This document shows, in pieces, positions 46,396 to 54,453 of a DNA stretch of 64,000 nucleotides. Origin of the DNA: an uncultured Prevotellaceae bacterium (GTDB lineage: Bacteria; Bacteroidota; Bacteroidia; Bacteroidales; Bacteroidaceae); the NCBI GenBank assembly GCA_945865175.1, contig CAMBDA010000001.1:142778-206777 (forward strand), read 5' to 3'. Below the pieces are notes generated by a model, which was not told the origin of the DNA, did no database searches, and saw nothing but the letters and a program-made list of their open reading frames with translations. The position numbers and the translations under genes are program-made. The number at the start of each line of letters is the position of its first letter. Position 1 is the stretch's first letter.

Positions 46396-48600
46396 TTATT
46401 CTTCAAATATTATCGTTGTACCGCTTGCGCCTGATTTCCAGTTGTCGGGGAGTGCGGGACGTTCATAATATGCCGTGTTTATTATTGTATTATATACAGT
46501 TGCATTCTTTAATTTGAGCGTTCTCGATTGTGCGGATGTTCCTGAGTTACAGAGCCATAAATATAGACAAGTTTCTGCATTCACATCTTCCGCTAACATA
46601 GTTACAGAGCTAAGGTTTGAGCAGTCGAGAAATATATATGAATAACAATCAGTTACAAGAATTGATGCTTTTAGTTCTGGTGCTTTGGTCAGGGCAGTGC
46701 AGCCAGAGAACATTCCACTATAGCAGCTTTCAGCAAGATCCGTTGCAGGCAAAGCTGGTGCTGTAGTCAATGAAGTGCAGTCACTAAACATATAATTATA
46801 ACAATAGGGATACAATATTGTGGCAGGAAGCTCAGGAGCAACAGTCAATGAAGTGCAGTCGTCAAACATATATGCATAACATGCATATTTTAATTCCGTA
46901 GCCGGCAATGCAGGTGCTACTTTCAACGATGAGCAACCATCGAACATGCTTTTATAGCAACTTTTCGCTAATTCTGTAGCAGGTAATGCAGGTGCTACTT
47001 TCAACGATGAGCAATCTTCGAACATGCTTTCATAGCAATAATTAGCTAATGTCGTAGCTGGCAATGCAGGTGCCTCGACAAGTGAAGTGCAACGATAGAA
47101 CATGTTTTCATAACAACTTACCGCTAATGTTGTAGCCGGCAATGCAGGTGCCTCGACAAGTGAAGTGCAACGATAGAACATGTTTTCATAACAACTTACC
47201 GCTAATGTTGTAGCCGGCAATGCAGGTGCCTCGACAAGTGAAGTGCAACCATAGAACATACCCTCATAACAATCCTTATTAAGATTCATACAAGGCAATT
47301 TTGGTGCAGAAATCAACTGTTTGCAATAAATGAAGAGAAAGTTGAAATTGGCATCACGAGTATCTACAGTCTTATATGACTCATAATCTAATAGTGTACG
47401 TATGTCGCCAGTACAAGCTACTTTAGTTTCGTTCTTAAAAGCTATAAAACTTGTTTCTGTTCCACTTGTATTCTTTCCTCTCAGACGAAGAGTACCTTTA
47501 TCTCCACCGAATATTACATTGTCACTATCATAAATTTCATCAAAAGGTATCCATTCTCCATTATTTATCGAATATTCGTATTTATATGTATCAGTAGATC
47601 TTGTGATAGCATAAGACTGACCTCCATAAGGATTGATTGAATCCAAATCTTCTCTAGGATCATCCTCATAATCAACGAACTTAATCTGTTGCTCACTCTC
47701 CGCTGTAAATGTGATGTAATCTATATCTTCATCAGCACAACTTGCTTCATCTTCCTTTCCGGGGGTAACTGTTGCTGCTGTCCAGTCGGTGACGGAGACG
47801 GAGGAGATGGTGAGGGTGTTGTGACCTACGGTGATGCTGAAGTTGTATTGTTTGCCTGCCTCTATCTGGGTGATGGAGGTGGGGAGGGGTACGGAGATTT
47901 CATCACCTCCTGCAAGGCGGAAGGAGATGAGGGTGGGGCGTGATGTGGAAGAGGTTATTTCGTCGGCGCTGACGGGAGCGACGATGGCTTCTATGGTTTT
48001 ATTGCTTTCGTTGGCGGAATAGTATGGGGTGATGTTGCCTATCACGGTGATGTCCTCAGAGGTGAGGGCAGCGGCATCGTCCTTGACAGTCACGTCGAAG
48101 TGGAGCTTGGCATTGCGATGCTCGAAGTTGAGCGACAAGCCATCCGTTGCTGCAGCCTTTGTGGATGTAGCAGTGGCAGTCATCCAGTCGGCAGCAGCCA
48201 AGAGTTCGGGAGAGGCTTGGTATATAGGGATGTAAAAACGGTCGTAGGAAGCCAAGTTGGCGGCTGTGGTGAGTGGGGTGAAGGCTTTGAAGACGTTGCC
48301 CTCAGCAGGAGCGTCGTCCTCGTTATACCACACTGCCTTACCGTTTTTCATTGTATATGAATTGTTTTCGAGGATGTAGTCAGCCTCGTATTTTGTGTTA
48401 TATTTTTCCTGTTGAGTTGTATTAATAAGATGGAAAGATGATATGGCCTTAGTGGTGTTGGAGGATGTATTGGCACGAGTAGCCGCCACATTCACCACAT
48501 TGTCGGCATCATTGCCACCGAGGTCGGCAATGTCGTTGGTGGAGCATGCGGCGAGAGTCATCGCCGCCGCCATCCATGCGTATATTTTGTTCATTTTCAT
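46396..48600 (-). CDS. Fimbrillin-like lipoprotein with long leucine-rich-repeat tail (array member 5)
   Basis: Start at 48600 gives 734 residues, the longest of the array. Signal, N terminus and fimbrillin core are almost the same as in member 4. A linker with an inserted DYEDDPREDLDSINPYGGQS leads to about ten 26-residue repeats. Two of these come from an exact 78-bp DNA duplication (YENMFYRCTSLVEAPALPAT). It ends LPDNWKSGASGTTIIFEE, like member 6. It begins 10 nt after the stop of member 6. Confidence 0.87.
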   Translation of the reverse strand: MKMNKIYAWMAAAMTLAACSTNDIADLGGNDADNVVNVAATRANTSSNTTKAISSFHLINTTQQEKYNTKYEADYILENNSYTMKNGKAVWYNEDDAPAEGNVFKAFTPLTTAANLASYDRFYIPIYQASPELLAAADWMTATATSTKAAATDGLSLNFEHRNAKLHFDVTVKDDAAALTSEDITVIGNITPYYSANESNKTIEAIVAPVSADEITSSTSRPTLISFRLAGGDEISVPLPTSITQIEAGKQYNFSITVGHNTLTISSVSVTDWTAATVTPGKEDEASCADEDIDYITFTAESEQQIKFVDYEDDPREDLDSINPYGGQSYAITRSTDTYKYEYSINNGEWIPFDEIYDSDNVIFGGDKGTLRLRGKNTSGTETSFIAFKNETKVACTGDIRTLLDYESYKTVDTRDANFNFLFIYCKQLISAPKLPCMNLNKDCYEGMFYGCTSLVEAPALPATTLAVSCYENMFYRCTSLVEAPALPATTLAVSCYENMFYRCTSLVEAPALPATTLANYCYESMFEDCSSLKVAPALPATELAKSCYKSMFDGCSSLKVAPALPATELKYACYAYMFDDCTSLTVAPELPATILYPYCYNYMFSDCTSLTTAPALPATDLAESCYSGMFSGCTALTKAPELKASILVTDCYSYIFLDCSNLSSVTMLAEDVNAETCLYLWLCNSGTSAQSRTLKLKNATVYNTIINTAYYERPALPDNWKSGASGTTIIFEE
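47090..47250. repeat. Exact tandem duplication of a 78-bp repeat unit
   Basis: Two adjacent 78-bp units around 47090-47250 are identical over their full length. They contain CATGTTTTCATAACAACTTA and TGCAGGTGCCTCGACAAGTG. Each encodes one 26-residue LRR unit in frame. Confidence 0.85.
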
Positions 48601-48610
48601 TGTATTTATA

Positions 48611-50494
48611 TTATTCTTCAAATATTATCGTTGTACCGCTTGCGTCTGATTTCCAATTGTCGGGGAGATAGTAACTTTGACTTTTTAATGCATTATAAAC
48701 ATCCGAATTCTTTAATTTCAATGTTCTCGATTGTGCGGATGTTCCTGCGTTTTTGAGCCATTGCATTAGATAATTTCCTACACTCACATCTTCCGCCAAC
48801 ATAGTTACTGAGCTAAGGTTCGAGCAGCCATCAAACATATATGAATAACAAGATGTTTTTATAGTTGATGCTTTTAATTCTGGTGCTTGGGTCAGGGCAG
48901 TGCAGCCGTTGAACATATTATTATAGCAAAATAATGCCAATTTTTCTGCCGGCAGAGCAGGAGCTGATTTCAGGGCAGTGCAGCCATTGAACATTCCTTG
49001 ATAGCAATTATCTGCCAATTCTGTTGCCGGCAGAGCAGGAGCTGATTTCAGGGCAGTGCAGCCATAGAACATACTATAGTAGCACAATTTAGCCAATTGT
49101 TCTGCCGGCAGAGCAGGAGCTGATTTCAGGGCAGTGCAGCCATAGAACATACTATAGTAGCATCTCTCTGTCAATTCTGTTGCCGGCAGAGCAGGAGCAT
49201 TTGTTAGAGCAGTGCAGCCATTGAACATTCCTTCGTAGCAATTATCAGCCAATTTTGTTGCTGGCAGCATAGGAGCAGTAGTGAGTTGAGTACAGCCATT
49301 GAATAAAAATCCGAACTTGGCACTACCAGTATCCACAGTTTTATATTGAGTATAATCTATGAGTGTGCGAATGTCGCCTGAGCATGCTACAGGTGTGTTA
49401 TTTGAAAACTTCACTGTTCTTTCGCTATTTGTGCCAAATAGATATTGGCTTTTTCCTCGTAATCTGAGACTGCCTAAAGTTCCGCCGAACTTTACAGGTT
49501 CCGTGAGGCCGGCATCTGGAATAGGAGTCCATGCTCCATTACCTACAGAATATTCCAAACCTGGTAGGTTGGATAATGATTTAACAAACGTAAATCCCTG
49601 CTCACTATCGGCAGTGAATGTAACGTATTCTGTTCCGTCTTCTTCACTCCATACCTCATTCTTTCCTGATATAGTAGTGTTTTGCCAGTCGGTGACGGAG
49701 ACGGAGGAGATGGTGAGGGTGTTGTGACCACCAGTGAGGGTGAAGTTATATTGCTTGCCCTTGTCGAGGGATGTTATGGACGAGGGGAAGGGAATGGTGT
49801 AGGACTCACCTGCGGCATCTTTGAAGGTGAGGAGAGAGGTGTTGGGCACAGTTGTTGCTGGCTCCACGATGGCTTGGATGGTATGGGCAGTGGAGTTGTA
49901 GTAGGGAGTGATGGTGCCGAGGACCTTGATGTCGGATAATGACGCGAGGTCGGATTTGGCATCATCGGATATTGTGATGACAATATTAGAGAGTTGATGC
50001 TCGAAGTTGAGAGAGATAGTTGGTTTGTCCTCCATCGCAGTGACAGGGTATGTAGCGGTGGCAGTTTGCCAGTCGGCAGACTTAAGAAGGTCGGCAGACG
50101 ATTGGTCGGCGGGGAGAGTGAAGGAGTCATAATCGGCATTTGACGGAATGACGGCATTGAACACGTTCTGCGTTATGGTGTTGCCGGCATTGTCTTTGCC
50201 TGTTTGCCAAACGACATAATTGCTGCTTGCCGCAGGTGTAATTCCAGCGGAAGTCACTTGATATACAGCATCATATTTTGTTGTTCTTCCGATGTCTTGT
50301 CTTGTGGTGTTGATAAATCGGAAGGTTTCTCCCTCGGCTAATGGTGTCGAGGTGGCGGTATTTGCTGCGGCTCGGGTGGCAGTGATCTTCACGGCATCGA
50401 CGTCGTTGTCGTTGTTGTCGAGGTCGTTGTCGGAGGCACAGCCTGCGAGAGTCATTGTGGCTGCAAGGAGCCAATATGTCGTTGTCTTTTTCAT
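48611..50494 (-). CDS. Fimbrillin-like lipoprotein with leucine-rich repeats (array member 6)
   Basis: The 627-residue protein has a lipoprotein signal (MKKTTTYWLLAATMTLAGCA), DADAVKI-like lead (DNDVDAVKITATRAAANT), a fimbrillin core (SLNFEHQLSNIVITI), and the linker domain (YVTFTADSEQGFTFVKS, LRLRGKSQY, ACSGDIRTLIDY). About seven repeats with the favoured form FNGCTALKSAPALPAE follow. It ends LPDNWKSDASGTTIIFEE. It is the first LRR member in transcription order; REP copy 4 separates it from the plain fimbrillins upstream. Confidence 0.86.
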   Translation of the reverse strand: MKKTTTYWLLAATMTLAGCASDNDLDNNDNDVDAVKITATRAAANTATSTPLAEGETFRFINTTRQDIGRTTKYDAVYQVTSAGITPAASSNYVVWQTGKDNAGNTITQNVFNAVIPSNADYDSFTLPADQSSADLLKSADWQTATATYPVTAMEDKPTISLNFEHQLSNIVITISDDAKSDLASLSDIKVLGTITPYYNSTAHTIQAIVEPATTVPNTSLLTFKDAAGESYTIPFPSSITSLDKGKQYNFTLTGGHNTLTISSVSVTDWQNTTISGKNEVWSEEDGTEYVTFTADSEQGFTFVKSLSNLPGLEYSVGNGAWTPIPDAGLTEPVKFGGTLGSLRLRGKSQYLFGTNSERTVKFSNNTPVACSGDIRTLIDYTQYKTVDTGSAKFGFLFNGCTQLTTAPMLPATKLADNCYEGMFNGCTALTNAPALPATELTERCYYSMFYGCTALKSAPALPAEQLAKLCYYSMFYGCTALKSAPALPATELADNCYQGMFNGCTALKSAPALPAEKLALFCYNNMFNGCTALTQAPELKASTIKTSCYSYMFDGCSNLSSVTMLAEDVSVGNYLMQWLKNAGTSAQSRTLKLKNSDVYNALKSQSYYLPDNWKSDASGTTIIFEE

Positions 50495-50548
50495 CTTGTA
50501 TTTATATATATTATTATATATTGTCTTTTGTCTCTGCGGTTGCTCTGT

Positions 50549-50678
50549 CCGTTGTAGGGTCTTTACTTTATGTAAGACCGAAAACTACCGTTGAGTATTC
50601 CCGTTGTATATTCCCGTTGAGTGTTGTCGGCGGTTATCGCGGCGGGCGGTCTTACATAAAGTAAAGACCCTACAGCGG
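50549..50678. repeat. REP-type palindrome, copy 4
   Basis: 50549-50580 and 50647-50678 form 32-bp arms with one mismatch. The core GTCTTTACTTTATGTAAGAC is shared with copy 1, defining a second REP subfamily. It lies between the LRR-bearing and plain fimbrillin genes, followed by GTGTTATTGCGG repeats. Confidence 0.92.
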
Positions 50679-50714
50679 GTGTTATTGCGGGTGTTATTGC
50701 GGGTGTTGTCTTTT

Positions 50715-51563
50715 TTACATCGGCTCCACGGAGACAAGGGTTAAGTTGTCGGGAGAGGCAGAGCGGGTGGAGGCGGAATTTGACTGAGAGGTTAGACTAC
50801 ATTGAAATGTATATTTCTTGCCAGCTTGGAAATCTATGTCATTTTGAAGTGTGAGTGATTTTTCAGTTGAATCACTCAGCTTTAGAGTGCATAATAGTGC
50901 CTCTGAGCTCTTTGATCCAGGAGCGATTATTGCAGAGAACGTGTTACTTGTATTGGAAGCTCTATATGCAGTAATCTTATGGTCTTGGGTTTCAAATGTA
51001 ATATTATTATCAGGACTAGGACTCTCTACTACTAACGAAGTTAATGTGCTGACATCTGTTGCATTTAATATCTCTACCACCACCATCGCCATCTTTCTTT
51101 TAAACTCTAGGTTAAGAGATGAGGCGGTGGTAAGATTGTTGAGAGTGACTGTTGTCTCACAAGTCATCCAGTCGGCAGATTTGAGTTTATCTGTATCACT
51201 TTGGTCAGATGGCACAGTGAATGATGAATAGGAAGCCGTGGAGGGATATACAGCCTGGAAGGTGTTCTCCTCCCCGGCACTCCACAGGAGTGTGCCTTCG
51301 GATGTCCACGAAGAGCCGTCGTATGTGAATACGGCGGAATTGCAAATGAGACCGGCATTTTTTCGTGTGACATTGGTAATGAGGATTTTGTCGTTATTGG
51401 CAAAAGCAGAACCTGTTGTGGAGTTTCCTTCACGTGTGATGCCGGCGTTGACCGCCACGACCCGATCCTGTTGGGGATTGGTCGTGACGGTCGTGTCGTC
51501 GTTATAGCAGGATGTGATAAAGAGGGGCAATAGTGCCACCCATGTTTTTATCGTTTTATTCAT
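50715..51563 (-). CDS. Fimbrillin family lipoprotein
   Basis: The 282-residue protein begins with a lipoprotein signal (MNKTIKTWVALLPLFITSCY). It continues with DRVVAVNAGITREGNSTTGS, FANNDKILITNVTRKN, TEGTLLWSAGEENTFQAVYP-like and SLNLEFKRKMAMVVVEI segments that define the Mfa/fimbrillin fold. It lacks a repeat tail, so it could polymerise. It is 18 nt downstream of the next fimbrillin gene and belongs to the same transcript. The C terminus ends NLTLVSVEPM, the expected place of the donor strand. Confidence 0.8.
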   Translation of the reverse strand: MNKTIKTWVALLPLFITSCYNDDTTVTTNPQQDRVVAVNAGITREGNSTTGSAFANNDKILITNVTRKNAGLICNSAVFTYDGSSWTSEGTLLWSAGEENTFQAVYPSTASYSSFTVPSDQSDTDKLKSADWMTCETTVTLNNLTTASSLNLEFKRKMAMVVVEILNATDVSTLTSLVVESPSPDNNITFETQDHKITAYRASNTSNTFSAIIAPGSKSSEALLCTLKLSDSTEKSLTLQNDIDFQAGKKYTFQCSLTSQSNSASTRSASPDNLTLVSVEPM

Positions 51564-51580
51564 CTTTCAATGTTTAATGA

Positions 51581-52474
51581 TTATTGTGCATTGAGGGGGC
51601 CGCCATCCTGTGTATCCCAGTCTGCTTGAGTGATGCTACCCAAGTTCACCTTGTCCTGTCCTACCTGGATGGTCAGGGTGTAGCAAGTGCCAGCAGCAAA
51701 AGTATGACTAGGAACTGCCAGCTGGTATTCGGAATTGTCGCTGAGACGTATTGTCAAGGTGAATGGAGCTGTTTGAGGGATAAGGATTGCCTCGTAGGTG
51801 CTATTCATACCTGAAGTAGTTGTGGTACTTTTAACCATATCAATGTCAGCTGCTGTTTCATTCGAGCTATCCCATGTTCCATCTGTCAGATTGAATGTAC
51901 CCTTTGGCTTAAGTCCCCCAATCTTGATAGAAGAGATTTTTGTTCCTTCTGCTATCTCGCTACCGAGCTTGCTAACATTTACAACCAGCTTTGAGCAGAC
52001 ATGACCGAGGATGATGCCGATAGAGTGGTTGACAGTATTCGCAACATTAGAGGCATTCTGATAGAGAAGGTCGCGGTTTACGTTACGCTGATCTGTCACA
52101 TCCCAAGAAATAGAATTACCTGTTACAGTTGATTGGTATGGATAATACGCAACATAATCTATAGTAGCATTGTCTGCCGCCCAATAGTAAGTATTGGTGC
52201 AAGACCATCCATTGCTGCCATAAGTAAACTGTGCATTGTTGCAGAGATATTTGCCTTGTAAAGTCTTCTCTCCATTTCTTGTGATATAGAGGCCGAGTTC
52301 GCCAAATTCAAGCGTAGAAGAAGTGCGAGTCACCACGCTGAGGTCGCTGATACCTACAGACAGGGAGATGGGATATTCCTTGCCATTGTCAGCGGGAATG
52401 TCGTTGTCACTGCTACATGCGGTGAACGTGAGGGCAATTGCTGCCACTGCGAGGATATTATTTAATTTATTCAT
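51581..52474 (-). CDS. Fimbrillin family lipoprotein
   Basis: The 297-residue protein has a lipoprotein signal (MNKLNNILAVAAIALTFTAC) and ISLSVGISDLSVVTRTSSTL near the N terminus. Further fimbrillin-like segments follow (YYWAADNATIDYVAYYPYQS, IGIILGHVCSKLVVNVSKLG, YEAILIPQTAPFTLTIRLSD), with a GSITQADWDTQDGGPLN tail. The VVTR site near residue 43 would be a place for Arg-specific processing as in type V pilins. It lies 45 nt after the next upstream fimbrillin gene. Confidence 0.83.
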   Translation of the reverse strand: MNKLNNILAVAAIALTFTACSSDNDIPADNGKEYPISLSVGISDLSVVTRTSSTLEFGELGLYITRNGEKTLQGKYLCNNAQFTYGSNGWSCTNTYYWAADNATIDYVAYYPYQSTVTGNSISWDVTDQRNVNRDLLYQNASNVANTVNHSIGIILGHVCSKLVVNVSKLGSEIAEGTKISSIKIGGLKPKGTFNLTDGTWDSSNETAADIDMVKSTTTTSGMNSTYEAILIPQTAPFTLTIRLSDNSEYQLAVPSHTFAAGTCYTLTIQVGQDKVNLGSITQADWDTQDGGPLNAQ

Positions 52475-52519
52475 ATCAGTTGTTGTGAATGAATTTGTAT
52501 TATTTGAATTATTGCGGGA

Positions 52520-53467
52520 TTAATCACCGTAGGCGTCACCACTGTAGTTTTGGTTGTCGGTCCAGTCGGAGATAGTGATACCCTGAGAGCCCGAGCCATC
52601 CATGTCGAGGTCAACCTTGTTGCGACCTACGATGAGGTTGACAGTGGTAATCTTGCCGGCGATGAGCGACAGATTATTGGGATCATTAGTGTTGGCGGGA
52701 CTATAAGTATAGGTGTAGGTCTTGCCGTCGATGGTGATGACAATCTTGTTGAATTTGTTGTCGCCAGGAGCTGCAATAATCTCGTAGCTATAGGTATAGC
52801 CAGTGGCAGGAGTAGTCATAGCGGTGAGGGTGCGCGATGACTCAGTTGTGCCAATGACAGGAGTGACTGCATCTGTATAGAAGTTGATAGTGGCGGAAGA
52901 GGCAAGATTACCGGCAACAGAAGTGACCGTAGGAGCCGTATCCCACTGGTTGCGGAATGTGAGGTTCACCTTCAGCTTGGCCATGATATGCTTGAAGGGC
53001 AGAGTGAGCACATTGTCCTCTGGCATCTTCACCGCCGGAGAATAGGCACGCAGAATGTCGTTGGCAATTACTGCGCCATTGTCGTCGAAAGTGTATGATA
53101 CGTTATCAAGCTGGGCGCCTGTTGTGATGATGCTTGAGGGATAGATGCCGAGGAAATCGTGAGCTGTCGTCTCGGTCTTCCACAGTATCTGAGAAGCGGG
53201 AACCCACTTGTTGTCGGTGCCGAGAGTGATGTTCACACCATTAATCCACGGAGTGTTGGTAGTGGAGAATGTTCCGTCCCAGGCATAGAGCATAAACTGG
53301 TCGCCGGCAACAAACTGAGTTGCGTTTTTGTCGTCGAGGGCAGTCTTGGTCATCGTTCCGATGGTTGTCTTAATCTTGATTTCCTCATTGGTGTATGCAA
53401 TGTTATCATCTGATGAACATGCTACAAATGTAAGTGCGAGAGCCGCAATAATGAATGTCTTTTTCAT
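52520..53467 (-). CDS. Fimbrillin family lipoprotein
   Basis: The 315-residue protein starts with a lipoprotein signal (MKKTFIIAALALTFVACSSD). It carries IGTMTKTALDDKNATQFVAG, FMLYAWDGTF, HDFLGIYPSS, LPFKHIMAKLKVNLTFRNQW and a C-terminal GITISDWTDNQNYSGDAYGD. It is similar to the following gene (FRNQW block, NLIVGRNKVDL versus NLVVGRNEITL), so the two are a tandem duplicate pair. The processing-type site here is Lys (MTKT), not Arg. Confidence 0.85.
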   Translation of the reverse strand: MKKTFIIAALALTFVACSSDDNIAYTNEEIKIKTTIGTMTKTALDDKNATQFVAGDQFMLYAWDGTFSTTNTPWINGVNITLGTDNKWVPASQILWKTETTAHDFLGIYPSSIITTGAQLDNVSYTFDDNGAVIANDILRAYSPAVKMPEDNVLTLPFKHIMAKLKVNLTFRNQWDTAPTVTSVAGNLASSATINFYTDAVTPVIGTTESSRTLTAMTTPATGYTYSYEIIAAPGDNKFNKIVITIDGKTYTYTYSPANTNDPNNLSLIAGKITTVNLIVGRNKVDLDMDGSGSQGITISDWTDNQNYSGDAYGD

Positions 53468-53495
53468 AACTTTATTATTTTTTTTGTGTATTCTT

Positions 53496-54413
53496 TTAAT
53501 CTGTTACTTCTATTGGATCGTCTTCACCTATGATGACATAGTCCTCCCAACCCTTGATGGAGAGATTGCCGAGTGTAATCTCGTTGCGACCTACAACAAG
53601 GTTGACAATGGTGGTTTTGCCGCTTTGGAACTGGATGTTGTTGTCGTGGGTGTAGGTATAGTCGTGACCGTCGATGGAAATAGTGATGGTCTTCAAGTCG
53701 GCGACAGGAATCAGGATTGTCTCATAGCTTTTGGCATATCCTTCGACTGTGGTTGCCACCGAGGGAAGTGTTATGTCTGATTTTGCGCCAGTGGCGTTAA
53801 TCTCATTGGTGAAGAAGTCAATCTCGGCCGTGGTGTGGGTGTTGACGGATGTAGATACAGACGTAGGACCTGCCTCGCCCCACTGGTTGCGGAACTGGAG
53901 ATTAACCTGCAGTTTTGCCATGAGGTGGTTGAACACAAGAGGAATAGCCGTTTCGGTGGCAACAATACCGGCATTGTTGGTGCCGAAGTTGGTGGCCGAC
54001 ATAATGTCGCACTTGTCCTGGTTGTTGACATCGAGAGTGAAACTCTTGTCGGTCAAGATGTCACGACTTGGATAAACGGCAAGGAAGAAGTGGGGAGTGG
54101 TGAGATTCTTCCACAACATCTGTGGAGAAGCTGTCCACTTCGAACCGTCGTAGGTGTTGGTGCTGCCTGCCACTACAAAATCAGAGGCAGAGGTGGGAGC
54201 GGCTGTAGCGCTGCCTGTCCATGCATACACCGAGATGGCGTCACCGGAAGTGAAGCTCATTGTCCCGTCGGCGGCTACTGTAGTTTTTGTGACTGGTGAC
54301 AACTGTGCGTCGATGTTGATGTACTTGGGAGCGGGTGTCCCATTGTCGTCACTGCTGCATGCTGTGAGTGTGACAGCAAGCATTGCATAAGCAATTGTTC
54401 TTAATGTTTTCAT
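53496..54413 (-). CDS. Fimbrillin family lipoprotein
   Basis: The 305-residue protein has a lipoprotein signal (MKTLRTIAYAMLAVTLTACS). It continues INIDAQLSPVTKTTVAADGT, AISVYAWTGSAT, HFFLAVYPSR, LVFNHLMAKLQVNLQFRNQW and IVNLVVGRNEITLGNLSIKG. It is a close paralogue of the gene 28 nt downstream. Both have Lys in the putative processing motif (VTKT). Both would be candidates for shaft pilins since no extra domain follows. Confidence 0.85.
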   Translation of the reverse strand: MKTLRTIAYAMLAVTLTACSSDDNGTPAPKYINIDAQLSPVTKTTVAADGTMSFTSGDAISVYAWTGSATAAPTSASDFVVAGSTNTYDGSKWTASPQMLWKNLTTPHFFLAVYPSRDILTDKSFTLDVNNQDKCDIMSATNFGTNNAGIVATETAIPLVFNHLMAKLQVNLQFRNQWGEAGPTSVSTSVNTHTTAEIDFFTNEINATGAKSDITLPSVATTVEGYAKSYETILIPVADLKTITISIDGHDYTYTHDNNIQFQSGKTTIVNLVVGRNEITLGNLSIKGWEDYVIIGEDDPIEVTD

Positions 54414-54453
54414 TTCTATTAATATTTGTTGATTTATTTATTTATATTCAATT

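Noticed and set aside
46700..49300. Regular 78-bp repeats that could suggest a CRISPR array
   Set aside because: Units are contiguous coding repeats of 26 residues without unique spacers, and the reading frame is open throughout; there are no cas genes.
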